Under the pieces are notes generated by a model. The model saw only the letters and a list, made by a program, of their open reading frames with translations, ran no database searches and was not told where the DNA came from. The position numbers and the translations under genes were made by a program. Below, piece by piece: positions 45,796-54,791 of a DNA stretch of 56,138 nucleotides. Origin of the DNA: Amarolinea aalborgensis (GTDB lineage Bacteria; Chloroflexota; Anaerolineae; SSC4; Amarolineaceae); NCBI RefSeq assembly GCF_900491745.1, contig NZ_UETR01000021.1:1-56138 (forward strand), given 5' to 3'. Each line of letters opens with the position of its first letter. Positions within the stretch are counted from its first letter, which is position 1.

Positions 45796-48009
45796 ATGGC
45801 ATCTCCCTGGCAGCGCTTTTTGCGCCCAGACTATCTGCTCGATCCTGCCCCACCCTTGGGAAGCGCGTGGCCGTTGTTCGTGCTGCTGGCTGGCCTATTT
45901 GCAGGCGGCCTGTTCTGGAGCTGGCGCAAGCGTTCGGCCGGCCGTGTGGCCCAGTGGGAGGCTGTTTTGTGCACGGCTGGTCTCCTGCTGGCGCTGGCGC
46001 GCTTGACCGCCCTACCCGCCTTGTCTGCGCGGTTGTGGCCGCTGTTGGCGCTGAGCCTGGCCATCGTCGTCGCCCTGGGCTACCGGTTGACGCGCAGGCC
46101 GTGGAATGCACGCGCGGCCCGGATCGTGCGCGCGCTGGCCCTGCAGCCGTTGGCGAGTGATCGCGCCCACGCCGCAGCGTGGCTGGCGGCTTGCCTGCCG
46201 CTGACCTACCCGGCTCTGGTGGCTGCGCTGCGCGTGGCGCTGCCCAGCGGGCTAGAAGCCCAGGTGCGAGCCAACCTGCTGCCTGACCCGTGGATTCTGC
46301 CGTTCGATCTGCCTGCCGCCATCCTGACCGGGGGCAGCTACACGCTCCTGTGCCTGGCCGTACTCAGCCTGGCGGCTGCGCCGGCCCGTCCGCGCGCCCG
46401 CCGCCTCACTACCCTGGTCCTGGTCGGCACCCTGCTGTGGGCCAGCCTGCTCTACCTCGGGCATCGCACAGCAGGCGTCAGCGGCAGCGACCCCTACGCC
46501 TACGCGCAAATGGCGGTTGACATCGCGCGCCAGGGCAGCCCACTGCACCGCTTCCCCCTGTTTCCGATCCTGCGCGAAACGGGCGTGCCGTGGTATCCGA
46601 TCGTGCATGTCGGCTACGCGCTGCCGCTCGATGCCGCGGGCACGGCCGCTACTGTCTGGCCGCCCGGCTGGCCCCTGCTGCTGGCGGCGTCCTATCGGCT
46701 CTTGGGCGAGCCGGGCCTGTATTTGACCGCGCCGCTGCTCGGACTGCTGGCGATTGCACTCAGCGCCGGATTTGCCCGCCTTGTCTGCCGGATGCAGCCG
46801 GCAAGCCTGGCCCAGATCGCTCTCACCGGCAGCTTGAGCGCCTGCCTGCTGGCCACCAGCTTCGAGCAGATTGACCGCCTGCTGGTGCCGATGGCCGATG
46901 TCAGCGCGCAGATTACCACGCTGCTGGCGTTGGTCTGTGGGTTGAAAGCCTGGCGACTTCGGCGAGCTCAGTCGAGCCGCTGCGCCGCGAACCGCGTGCT
47001 CGTGTGGGGCCTGGTTGGCGGCGCATCTTTCGGCCTGGCCTACCTGATTCGCCACACCCAGCTGCTCTTGGCCTTACCAATCATAGGCATCATCTGGCTG
47101 GCGCCTCACGCGCCCTTGCAGCGCAAACTGCAGCTGGCAGTCGGATTTGCCGTCGGCGCCTTGCCCTGGGGCCTCGCCGATCTTTGGTATCACGGCCGTC
47201 TGTCTGGAAACGTTTGGCAGCCGGAATCGCCCGAATCGTTCCTGTTCAGTCTGACCAACGTGGGGCACAGCGCCGCGAGCGTCCTGGCCGACGCGCTGCG
47301 CCGCAACGAGTGGGGCCTGCTGTGGCCGCTGCTGCTGCTGGGCGCGTGGAGCCTGGCGCGGCGTGCACCCCGTGCCAGCGCCGTGCTGGCCCTTACTGTG
47401 CTCGGACAACTGCTGATCCATTTGCCCTACGGCGCGCTGCGTCTGCGCGACCTGCTGACCCTTTTCCCGCTCCTGGCGCTGTGGACGGCCTGGGGCGTCG
47501 TAGCTGTCATCGGGTTCGTTCACCGCTGGGCGCGGCGCTCGCTGGCCGGGCAACTGGTCGCCGTCGCGGTCATGGCGGCCATGATCTTCGTCTTGGCCGC
47601 GCGCACCTACCCGGTTCTGGCCAGTCCCTGGCGGCCGCCCCAGGCCAGTTTCGGTTACGTCACGACTGCACAGCGCGCCGCGTTCGCCAAGGTGGCTGCG
47701 CTGACCGAGCCAAACGCCGTCATTGGCGCCACCCTCAACAGCGGCGCGCTCGATTTGCTCAGCGATCGCCGCAGCCTCCATCCGGCGGACTGGACCGCGG
47801 GAGAATGGGCCACGGTGATCAAAGCCTTGCAGGCCCAGGGCCGGCCTGTCTATTTGCTGGACGACGGCCAGGCCCTGGCGCCCGTGCTGGCGGCCACCAA
47901 CCGCGAATTCGGTTTGACGCCGGTGGCCGTGCTCGATGTACCAGTGTATGGCGACCCCGCGGGCGTGAGCCGGACACTGTCGCGGGTCAACAGCAGCCAG
48001 CCGCCGTAA
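45796..48009 (+). CDS. Large polytopic membrane protein, probable glycosyltransferase
   Basis: A 737-residue protein with many hydrophobic helices. A GT-C-like first-loop acidic motif (GVSGSDPYAYAQM, near residue 230) is followed by the RLVPLYP-like region replaced here by VPWYPIVHVGYALPL. The C-terminal soluble part resembles that of PMT-like proteins. Two extra helices precede the usual start of such enzymes. A 26-bp dispersed repeat lies within the coding sequence at 46955-46980 and encodes part of a basic loop. Confidence 0.7.
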   Translation: MASPWQRFLRPDYLLDPAPPLGSAWPLFVLLAGLFAGGLFWSWRKRSAGRVAQWEAVLCTAGLLLALARLTALPALSARLWPLLALSLAIVVALGYRLTRRPWNARAARIVRALALQPLASDRAHAAAWLAACLPLTYPALVAALRVALPSGLEAQVRANLLPDPWILPFDLPAAILTGGSYTLLCLAVLSLAAAPARPRARRLTTLVLVGTLLWASLLYLGHRTAGVSGSDPYAYAQMAVDIARQGSPLHRFPLFPILRETGVPWYPIVHVGYALPLDAAGTAATVWPPGWPLLLAASYRLLGEPGLYLTAPLLGLLAIALSAGFARLVCRMQPASLAQIALTGSLSACLLATSFEQIDRLLVPMADVSAQITTLLALVCGLKAWRLRRAQSSRCAANRVLVWGLVGGASFGLAYLIRHTQLLLALPIIGIIWLAPHAPLQRKLQLAVGFAVGALPWGLADLWYHGRLSGNVWQPESPESFLFSLTNVGHSAASVLADALRRNEWGLLWPLLLLGAWSLARRAPRASAVLALTVLGQLLIHLPYGALRLRDLLTLFPLLALWTAWGVVAVIGFVHRWARRSLAGQLVAVAVMAAMIFVLAARTYPVLASPWRPPQASFGYVTTAQRAAFAKVAALTEPNAVIGATLNSGALDLLSDRRSLHPADWTAGEWATVIKALQAQGRPVYLLDDGQALAPVLAATNREFGLTPVAVLDVPVYGDPAGVSRTLSRVNSSQPP
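46955..46980 (+). repeat. 26-bp dispersed repeat inside a coding sequence
   Basis: Begins GACTTCGGCGAGCTCAGTCG. It is identical to 48653-48678 in the next gene but read in a different frame there. A reverse-orientation relative with two differences lies at 40846-40871. Confidence 0.9.
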
Positions 48010-48049
48010 GCGGCGTGATCCGCCGGATTGCACAATAAAGCCTACTATC

Positions 48050-50992
48050 ATGACTACAACCGATGCTCACATCGCCCCATTATCCAATCCGACCCACAGC
48101 GCTGCACGTGCGCGGCGGCTCGATGCCATCGCGCTGGCCGGACTGGCAGGCTTCGTGCTTGCCTTATTCGGCAGGTTGGTCTTCACCAACCGCGTGCTGG
48201 CCAACGGCGATGTGTGGACCTATTTCACGCCCTACCGCGATTTTGCGGCCGCGGCCCTGCGCGCGGGGCATCTGCCGCTGTGGAACCCTTACCTGTTCCT
48301 GGGGGCGCCATTTTTGGCAAACAGCCAGGCGGCGGTATTTTATCCTTTGCACTGGCCGCTGGCCTGGCTGAGCACCTCGCGGGCTATCGTGTGGTCCATC
48401 GCTCTGCACGTCTGGCTGGGCGGCGCGTTCACGTATGGCTGGCTGCGGCGGGGGCTGGGCATGCGCCCGCTCGCGGCCTGGCTGGGCGGCATTGTCTTTG
48501 CCGGCAGCGGCTTCATCGGCGGCCATGTAGGGCAGATCAACCAACTAAATGCGTACGCCTGGTTTCCTGCGCTGCTCTGGGCGCTGACCAGCCTGCGGGC
48601 GCCTGCGGCCCAGCTCCTCACGCGACCCTGGCGTCACGCGCAGATCGGCCGTGACTTCGGCGAGCTCAGTCGAGCCGCGGTCGCGTCGGCGGTCAAACCA
48701 ACCGCGGCCATCGGCGCCATCTTTGCTCTACAACTGTTCGCCGGCCACACCCAGGCCTGGTACATCAGCGCCATCGGCGCCGGGCTTTACGCGTTGGCCG
48801 GCGTATGGGCGGTGGAAACCGCGGCAACGGCTGCCAAGTCGGCCGTCGCCGATTATCGCCAGCCTCCGAAGGGAGGCTCCGTAGTCGTTGCGGCGACCGC
48901 GGTCGCCCGGAGGCTGAATCGTTACCTCCGATCTCCGATCTCCAATCTCCAATCTCTCATCTCTCGTCTTCCTTCCTTCCTCCCCCGTGCGTGGCCTCTG
49001 CTGATCCTCGCGTTGGGCCTGGTCATCGGCCTGGGATTGGCGGCTGTTCAACTCCTGCCCACGTTGGAATTGAGCGCGCTGTCTCCTCGCGCCAACGGGT
49101 TGACCTATCGCGAGGTGGTCTCGTTTTCGCTCAAGCCCCAATGGCTGCCCTGGGCCCTGCTGCCGGCCTACGGGCAGAACCTGGCCGCGCGTTTTGGCAG
49201 CGCGGGCTTTGCCGAGTACGTAGCCTATATTGGCTTTAGCGGCCTGCTGCTAGGGGCGTGGGGCGCTCGCCAGGCTGGCCGTTGGCGCTGGCCCTTGCTC
49301 ATCCTGGCGCTCGGCGGATTGGCGCTGGCCGTCGGCGCCTACAATCCGCTGTACTACCTGGCCTACCGCTTGATTCCGGGCTGGGCGCTCTTCCGCGCGC
49401 CCGCCCGCTGGCTGCTGCTCTACACAGCCGGCATGGCCGGGCTGGTCGCACTCGGCGCGGATGCGCTGCAGGCCAGCCGCAGACCACTGGCGCCGTGGCT
49501 GGCCCTGGCCGCGGCGGCGATCCTGGTCGCGGAACTGCTGGCTGCCAGCAGCCTCCTGCCGCACACCAAAGCGACAGCGCCTGAAGCTGTGACCTCGTGG
49601 CGCAACGCGCCGGCCTATCTGCGCAGCGAACCGGGCCTTTGGCGCTTCCTGAGCATGTCGGGCATCACGTACGATCCGGGCGACCAGGCCGAGCTGACGA
49701 GCCTTTTCGCCGGGCAGTTGGACGCCGAGGCGATGTACGATCTGATCGTCGCCAGCAAGCAGAAGGAGATCGTGGCCCCCAATCTGCCGCTGTTCTGGCG
49801 CCTGCCCAGCGTGGATGGCTACGATGGCGGCGTGCTGCCGTTGGCGCGCTACGTCGAGCTGCAGCGCCTGTTTGTGCCGGACGATCAGCTCGTGCCCGAC
49901 GGCCGCCTGCGCGAACAACTACGCCGCGTGCCATCCGCGCCCCTGCTCGACTTGGTCAATGCGCGCTTCATCGTCACCGACAAGGTGTTCGATGTCTGGG
50001 TGGACGGCGTCTACTACGATCTGCAGTTCAGCGCCGAGCTGCCGGCCGGGGCGGTCTGGCGCCAGGCCTGGCGCGTGGATCGGTCCTTCGAGGCGACTGG
50101 GCTTGGCGTGATGTCGCACCTGGACGGCGCGGCGGCCCTGCCCGACGGCGCGCCCGTCGCCACGGTGCGGGTGAAGGGTTACAACGGTCAGCAAACCGAC
50201 TTTGTCTTGCGCGCGGGCCAGGACACCGCCGAAGGCGCCTGGCATAGCGGCGAGGCCAACCATCCGCAGGCGCGTGTGGGTCATCCCTGGCGTGACCACG
50301 CGGACGGCCAAGACTATCTGACGATCTTGACGCTGACAGTCCCATCGCAGATTGCGGCCATCGAGGTGACAGGCGCGGCGGACACTGGCCGATTCGTGCT
50401 GCAAGCGATCAGCTTGATTGATGCCCGCAGCAGCGCCAGTCAAGCCCTCATCACGCCAGGGCAAGGCGATTTTCAGCGCGTGCATTCGGGCGATGTGAAG
50501 ATCTACGACAAACGCGATGTGCTGCCGCGTGTCTACGTCGTTCCTGCGGCGCATGTGATCGAGGCGGCCAACGCTGACGCGGCCCTGGCCGCGCTGCGCC
50601 AGCCAGGCTTTGCCCCTGACCAGGTCGTCGTCCTGGAAACCGGCCGCACGGCGCCTGCAGCCGCAGGTCAGGATGGCCAGGAAGCCGGTCATGCGTTGAT
50701 TGAGCGCTATGCGCCAGAACAGGTGGTAATCAGCGCCACGCTGACCGCGCCCGGCATCCTCGTTCTGAGCGACGCCAATTTTCCTGGCTGGCATGCGACG
50801 GTGGACGGCGCACCTGCGCGCATCGAGCAAGCCAACCTGTTGTTCAGGGGACTGCGCCTACCGCCGGGCATGCATCGCATTACCTTTGATTACGCGCCCG
50901 ATTCAGTCCGCCTCGGCGCGCTGATTACGATGGCAACCCTCGCGTTGGTCAGTGTGTTGTGGCTGTGGTCACAACGCTCGCCTCGCTCATGA
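48050..50992 (+). CDS. YfhO-family membrane protein
   Basis: A 980-residue YfhO-type protein. It shows NGDVWTYFTPYRDF, HLPLWNPYLFLGAPFLANSQ, about a dozen membrane helices in the first half, and a C-terminal soluble domain ending FPGWHATVDGAPARI...GMHRITFDYAPDS. YfhO proteins are GT-C-like and are linked to sugar decoration of cell-wall polymers in Firmicutes. A loop near residues 200-310 is swollen by repeat DNA: the 26-bp repeat at 48653 and the heptamer block at 48930. Both keep the frame open. Confidence 0.88.
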   Translation: MTTTDAHIAPLSNPTHSAARARRLDAIALAGLAGFVLALFGRLVFTNRVLANGDVWTYFTPYRDFAAAALRAGHLPLWNPYLFLGAPFLANSQAAVFYPLHWPLAWLSTSRAIVWSIALHVWLGGAFTYGWLRRGLGMRPLAAWLGGIVFAGSGFIGGHVGQINQLNAYAWFPALLWALTSLRAPAAQLLTRPWRHAQIGRDFGELSRAAVASAVKPTAAIGAIFALQLFAGHTQAWYISAIGAGLYALAGVWAVETAATAAKSAVADYRQPPKGGSVVVAATAVARRLNRYLRSPISNLQSLISRLPSFLPRAWPLLILALGLVIGLGLAAVQLLPTLELSALSPRANGLTYREVVSFSLKPQWLPWALLPAYGQNLAARFGSAGFAEYVAYIGFSGLLLGAWGARQAGRWRWPLLILALGGLALAVGAYNPLYYLAYRLIPGWALFRAPARWLLLYTAGMAGLVALGADALQASRRPLAPWLALAAAAILVAELLAASSLLPHTKATAPEAVTSWRNAPAYLRSEPGLWRFLSMSGITYDPGDQAELTSLFAGQLDAEAMYDLIVASKQKEIVAPNLPLFWRLPSVDGYDGGVLPLARYVELQRLFVPDDQLVPDGRLREQLRRVPSAPLLDLVNARFIVTDKVFDVWVDGVYYDLQFSAELPAGAVWRQAWRVDRSFEATGLGVMSHLDGAAALPDGAPVATVRVKGYNGQQTDFVLRAGQDTAEGAWHSGEANHPQARVGHPWRDHADGQDYLTILTLTVPSQIAAIEVTGAADTGRFVLQAISLIDARSSASQALITPGQGDFQRVHSGDVKIYDKRDVLPRVYVVPAAHVIEAANADAALAALRQPGFAPDQVVVLETGRTAPAAAGQDGQEAGHALIERYAPEQVVISATLTAPGILVLSDANFPGWHATVDGAPARIEQANLLFRGLRLPPGMHRITFDYAPDSVRLGALITMATLALVSVLWLWSQRSPRS
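48653..48678 (+). repeat. 26-bp dispersed repeat inside the yfhO-like gene
   Basis: Identical to 46955-46980. Here it encodes DFGELSRA in frame, whereas the other copy encodes RLRRAQSSR. The same DNA in two frames shows it is conserved as DNA and not as protein. Confidence 0.9.
48930..48972 (+). repeat. Heptamer repeat block inside the yfhO-like gene
   Basis: Units GATCTCC, GATCTCC, AATCTCC, AATCTCT, CATCTCT and degenerate followers run through the coding sequence. They encode a loop (about SPISNLQSLISRL) just ahead of a membrane helix. Confidence 0.85.
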
Positions 50993-51013
50993 CGCAACGC
51001 GAGGGCGCAGAGA

Positions 51014-51042
51014 TAGACGCGAATCTGAAAGTCGGGTATAAT
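51014..51042 (+). promoter_or_regulatory. Promoter of the amaP-like/scpB operon
   Basis: TAGACG (51014-51019), a 17-base spacer and TATAAT (51037-51042), 65 bases upstream of the first start. Confidence 0.7.
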
Positions 51043-51106
51043 GTCAGAGGAGCGGCCTTTGCCAGCGCCGCGGTAGATGAGGGTTGTCTGCTTGAGGTAT
51101 GTGCGC

Positions 51107-51688
51107 ATGAATGGTCTGAACCGCGTTATCATCTTTCTGCTCTTTGTTGTCCTTTTTCTGTGCGTCGTTGGCGTCGCTATCTTTCCATTTGGCGCGCTGA
51201 GCCTCGCGCAGCAGCTCATCAGCCTTCTGAATGAATCACTGACGCAGGGGTTTTACGACCTCGGATTCCGCTTCCGACTGGCCCAGGTTGCGGTGGTCGT
51301 CGCGGCGGCGTTGCTCTTCATTCCACTCATTTGGTTCGAGATACGACGCACTAAGCCTGCCACGGTGCGAGTGCAAACCGCCGGCGCGGGCGGAGCTACG
51401 CTGACGGCTGATTCGGTCACGCGCCGGCTGACGTGGCATCTGGACCAACTAGCCGACGTGGTGAGCGTCACGCCCGAGGTCAAAGCGCACGGCGGCAGCG
51501 TGGATATCAGGCTGTTCGTGCGCACAACCCCGGACATCGAAGTGCCGATGAAGACAGAGGAAATTCTAGCGGTCACGCGTGAAGTGATCGAGCAGCGCAT
51601 GGGCCTGCGCTTGGGCAAGGCGGAGGTGCAAATTGACCATGCGCCGTATGCCGACAGCCCAACCATCGAGAAGGAGTCTCAGCGCTAG
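51107..51688 (+). CDS. Alkaline-shock (AmaP/Asp23-like) membrane protein
   Basis: A 193-residue protein with two N-terminal membrane helices (about 5-27 and 60-80). An Asp23/Gls24-like cytoplasmic domain follows (VSVTPEVKAHGGSVDIRLFVRTTPDIEVPMKTEEI), and the overall plan is that of AmaP. In Firmicutes AmaP anchors Asp23 at the membrane during envelope stress. I chose the ATG at 51107; an upstream in-frame start at 51077 has no better ribosome site. scpB follows after five bases. Confidence 0.75.
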   Translation: MNGLNRVIIFLLFVVLFLCVVGVAIFPFGALSLAQQLISLLNESLTQGFYDLGFRFRLAQVAVVVAAALLFIPLIWFEIRRTKPATVRVQTAGAGGATLTADSVTRRLTWHLDQLADVVSVTPEVKAHGGSVDIRLFVRTTPDIEVPMKTEEILAVTREVIEQRMGLRLGKAEVQIDHAPYADSPTIEKESQR

Positions 51689-51693
51689 ACCTC

Positions 51694-52323
51694 ATGACCA
51701 TAGATCAGGTGACAGGAGACGAGGCGCGGGGGACTGGTGCGGCGAACACCTCCCCTGAGGCGCTGGGCGCGTTGGTGGAGAGCCTATTGTTCGCCGCGGC
51801 GGAGCCGCTGACTGTGGCACGCCTGGCCGCCGTGCTGCTGGTGGAAGCAGAACAGATTGAGCAAGCGCTGCAAGCCTTGGACCGCGATCTCGATGGCCGC
51901 GGCATCTGCCTGCAGCGTAAGGATGACAAGATCCAGTTGGCGACGCGCCCGGCAGCCGCATCTGCCATTGAGCGTTTGTTGGGTGTTGACACCAGTCCGC
52001 GTCTCTCGCCTGCGGCCTTGGAGGCGCTGGCGGTGATTGCTTATCGCCAGCCGGTCACGCGCACACAATTGGAGGCCATTCGGGGCGTCAACTGTGATGG
52101 CGTGCTGCGCACCCTGCTGAGTCGCAGCCTGATCGAAGAGCAGGGACGCCTGGACGCAGTGGGGCGCCCCATTCTGTTCGGAACCACCTTTGAATTCTTA
52201 CAGTATTTTGGCCTAAGTCGCGTCGAAGACCTGCCGCCGCTGCCCGAAGCCCTGGTTACCGAATTGGCCGCACGTGATGCGCAGGCGGTCGCGTCGGCGG
52301 ACGACAAAACCGCGAGCGCCTGA
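51694..52323 (+). CDS. scpB: Segregation and condensation protein B
   Basis: A 209-residue ScpB with two winged-helix domains. The first has ALVESLLFAAAEPLTVARLA; the second has LSPAALEALAVIAYRQPVTRTQLEAIRGVNCDGVLRTLL and FGTTFEFLQYFGL, all diagnostic. ScpB dimers join ScpA and the SMC ATPase in chromosome segregation. No scpA or smc is in the window. It lies between the amaP-like gene and the HTH-LSm genes. Confidence 0.95.
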   Translation: MTIDQVTGDEARGTGAANTSPEALGALVESLLFAAAEPLTVARLAAVLLVEAEQIEQALQALDRDLDGRGICLQRKDDKIQLATRPAAASAIERLLGVDTSPRLSPAALEALAVIAYRQPVTRTQLEAIRGVNCDGVLRTLLSRSLIEEQGRLDAVGRPILFGTTFEFLQYFGLSRVEDLPPLPEALVTELAARDAQAVASADDKTASA

Positions 52324-52385
52324 AGATCGGCGATGAAGACCATACGCTAGATTCAGGCGCGTCCAATAGCGAGGAGCAGTCAATC

Positions 52386-53315
52386 ATGGAAGACCTCTGG
52401 AAAGTGCGTAGACGCAAACGCATGACGGTTGGAGAATTAAGCAGCCGCACCGGCATCTCGTCCAAAGTCCTGCAGCGTTATGAATTGGGCGAGACTCCGA
52501 TTCCGCTTGAAGACATTGAAAGGCTGGCCCGTGCGCTTTATGTAGAACCCTGGGAGATCAAGATTCAGTCCGATCCGCCGCCGTCGCCCCCGCCGGGTGA
52601 AACGAACACGCCACGCCCCGCACCCACCTCAGCGCCGCCGCGCTCAACGGCGCCAGCGCCTCAAACGCATGCTGGCCCTGGCGCGGACTCAATCGCGCCG
52701 TACAGCGCGCCGATGGGCGGTCAACGCCCCGCTTATAGTCGGCCGCCAGGCCCTCCCCGTTCCGAACCAGGGCCGCGGCCAGGGCCAGAAGGCGGCGCGC
52801 CACGCTACAGTGCGCCCGATCGCCGGCTGCCTCGACGTGAACGCCCGGAACGGCCCGACCGTGAGCGCCGCGCGCCGCCCGTGCCCGGCCCCGTACGCGC
52901 CAGCCAGGTCGCGCATCTGGTCAACCTGGGAAAGCGATTGGGCGTGGAACAGGCGGACTTGGAAGCGCAGGCTGGCAAGCCGCTCAGCGAGTTGAACCGA
53001 CGTGAGGCGTCGCAGCTGCTCGGCACGCTGCAGAAACGGATCGTGGAGGAGCACCCGTCGCGTCCCAAAGGCAAACGCCAGCGTCCGTACCTGCCTGAAT
53101 CGGTGGACGAGTTCGAATTCCGGTATCTGACAGCAGTCCAGGAGGAGCAAAGGCAGCTCGATTTCAAGCTGTTTGATGGCAGCCAGATTGTTGGCCAGGT
53201 CATCGGTTTCAGTCCCTACGCCATCACCATCCGTGAAGCGTCCGGCGCAGAAACGACGGTGCAGAAACTGGCCATTGCCTACTATCGCCATTCCCCCCAG
53301 AAGGCGGCGTTATGA
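52386..53315 (+). CDS. XRE helix-turn-helix protein with Hfq-like C-terminus
   Basis: A 309-residue protein in three parts. Residues 1-60 form an XRE-type helix-turn-helix (RRRKRMTVGELSSRTGISSKV). Residues 65-175 are Pro/Arg-rich and probably disordered. Residues from about 240 to 305 align with Hfq: FRYLTAVQEEQRQLDFKLFDG, then QIVGQVIGFSPYAITI and VQKLAIAYYRHSP. These recall the Hfq Sm1 (LxxGxxxxGxIxxF) and Sm2 (YKHAIST) motifs. A DNA-binding domain joined to a predicted RNA-binding ring-former is unusual. GAGGAG lies nine bases before the ATG. Its stop overlaps the next start (ATGA). Confidence 0.8.
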   Translation: MEDLWKVRRRKRMTVGELSSRTGISSKVLQRYELGETPIPLEDIERLARALYVEPWEIKIQSDPPPSPPPGETNTPRPAPTSAPPRSTAPAPQTHAGPGADSIAPYSAPMGGQRPAYSRPPGPPRSEPGPRPGPEGGAPRYSAPDRRLPRRERPERPDRERRAPPVPGPVRASQVAHLVNLGKRLGVEQADLEAQAGKPLSELNRREASQLLGTLQKRIVEEHPSRPKGKRQRPYLPESVDEFEFRYLTAVQEEQRQLDFKLFDGSQIVGQVIGFSPYAITIREASGAETTVQKLAIAYYRHSPQKAAL

Positions 53316-53707
53316 GCCTGGGGGACTATGTGCGCTACCTGCGCGCGGTCAAAGGTGGGCCAACGCCCTGGGAGATCGAAGCCGCCAGCGGAATCCCCGC
53401 CGGCATCTATCGGCAGATTGAGCAGCGCTACCGAGCCATCGGCGAGGAGCAACTGTTGGAGAAGATGGCAACCTATTATGAGGTTGCGCCCGATGAGTTG
53501 CGTTGGCGGCAGAATTGGCCCCGCAAAGGCCTGACTTCGGCCCTGGTGGATGCGCAGGAAAACGCGCGACCACTGACCCTGATCCTACGCAGCGGCGAGG
53601 TATTCACCGGCGCCATACTGTGGTGGGATTTGGGCGCAGTTGAGCTGCAAGAGGCAAACGGCGCGTCGGTCGTCGTCCAGCGTCATATTGTAGATCGTTG
53701 GGAGTAA
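53312..53707 (+). CDS. Second XRE-LSm fusion protein, compact
   Basis: A 131-residue protein with an XRE-like N-terminus (residues 1-65; DYVRYLRAVKGGPTPWEIEAASGI and a QIEQRYRAIGEEQLLEKMA recognition/support region). An LSm/Hfq-like C-terminus follows (about 78-131; ALVDAQENARPLTLILRSGE, FTGAILWWDLGAVEL, VVVQRHIVDRW). It repeats the domain plan of the upstream gene without the disordered linker. The four-base overlap implies coupled synthesis. The two might form a mixed ring; this is inference. Confidence 0.75.
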   Translation: MSLGDYVRYLRAVKGGPTPWEIEAASGIPAGIYRQIEQRYRAIGEEQLLEKMATYYEVAPDELRWRQNWPRKGLTSALVDAQENARPLTLILRSGEVFTGAILWWDLGAVELQEANGASVVVQRHIVDRWE

Positions 53708-53713
53708 GGAGCC

Positions 53714-54109
53714 ATGGCGCCTAATCGGCAGGATGTGGATGTCATCCTGAAATTGTGGGAATTGGCCAACCGTGACGAGGCGCACGAGGCGCGCATGTGG
53801 ATGTACGCCAGCTTCGTCGCTCAAGACTATGCGGATTTTCAACGCCGTTATCCCATCGGCTCACGCGAATGGCGCTATTTCAGCAGCACGTGCGGCATGA
53901 TGGAACTGTTCGGCGTCCTGGTGACTCGCGACCTGGTAGATGCCGATCTTTTCTTTGACCTGTTCGGGGGCATCGAAATCCTGTGGGAACGCGTGCAGCC
54001 GGTGCTCAAGGGCATGCGCCAGGAGATTGACGCGCGCTTGTATGAGAATTTTGAGCTTCTGGTGCAGCGCTGCCGGGCCTGGAAAACAGCCAATCCACCG
54101 AAACTGTAG
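53714..54109 (+). CDS. DUF4760-like protein
   Basis: A 131-residue helical protein (WELANRDEAHEARMWMYASFV, REWRYFSSTCGMMELFGVLVTRDLVDADLFFDLFGG, IEILWERVQPVLKGMR). The pattern resembles DUF4760 proteins, whose function is unknown. It lies six bases after the second HTH-LSm gene, with AGGAG just before the ATG, and is followed by a terminator. It therefore ends this operon. Confidence 0.7.
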   Translation: MAPNRQDVDVILKLWELANRDEAHEARMWMYASFVAQDYADFQRRYPIGSREWRYFSSTCGMMELFGVLVTRDLVDADLFFDLFGGIEILWERVQPVLKGMRQEIDARLYENFELLVQRCRAWKTANPPKL

Positions 54110-54122
54110 CTCACGGATCATC

Positions 54123-54160
54123 AAAAGACCACGCCAGAAGACAAGATGGTGTGGTCTTTT
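54123..54160. terminator. Bidirectional terminator
   Basis: AAAAGACCAC (54123-54132) pairs perfectly with GTGGTCTTTT (54151-54160), giving T runs on both strands. It separates the HTH-LSm operon from the convergent thioesterase gene. Confidence 0.88.
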
Positions 54161-54261
54161 GTCGCGAGCGCATTGATCGGGTGATCGGTTGCTCGGCGCA
54201 CAACATGGATAAGACCAGGCAATCCGCGGCGCTCCGTGTTCATCCCCGGCCCATTTTGTGG

Positions 54262-54711
54262 TCAGGGCGCCGGTGCAACAGGCGCGAGGTGTGTCATGAT
54301 CGTCTCGGGGATGCGCGTCGGTTGCCCGGCGTGGGTAATGCAAATATGCCTGGAATAGCCGGTGGCCAGCGTCAGGTTGTCACGCGCGCGCACGATCTTG
54401 TAGTCAAAACGCAGCCCGCGGCTGCGCAAATCGCCCAAGCGCGTGCGGATCACGAGCATGTCCTCGTAGTGGGCGGAAGTGATGTAGCGCGCCATCACTT
54501 CCGCCACGGTCAGGTAATAGCCTGCCTGTTCGACCTGGCTGTAGGGAAGGCCCAGGCAGCGCATCAAACTGCTGCGCCCTTCCTCGAACCAGATGATGTA
54601 GTTGCTGTGATGCGCGATCCCCATCGAGTCTGTTTCCGCGTAGCGCACCGACACAAGAACGCAAGCCTCGTTTCCTTCCAGCCACTCACGACGCGTCAGC
54701 AAATCGGTCAC
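54262..54711 (-). CDS. Hotdog-fold acyl-CoA thioesterase (YbgC/FcbC type)
   Basis: A 149-residue hotdog thioesterase. Near the N-terminus is the family motif RYAETDSMGIAHHSNYIIWFEEGR with the catalytic aspartate and the G-x-A-HH-S-N-Y run. MVARYITSAHYEDMLVIRTRL and ATGYSRHICI follow. The natural acyl-CoA is unknown. Confidence 0.9.
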   Translation of the reverse strand: MTDLLTRREWLEGNEACVLVSVRYAETDSMGIAHHSNYIIWFEEGRSSLMRCLGLPYSQVEQAGYYLTVAEVMARYITSAHYEDMLVIRTRLGDLRSRGLRFDYKIVRARDNLTLATGYSRHICITHAGQPTRIPETIMTHLAPVAPAP

Positions 54712-54791
54712 AGATTCCTCCGTCTCGAATCCCGTATAAGGCCTAGCATAGCATAGGCAATCGGTTCAAGCAAAGTAAAAGGAGTCAGCGC

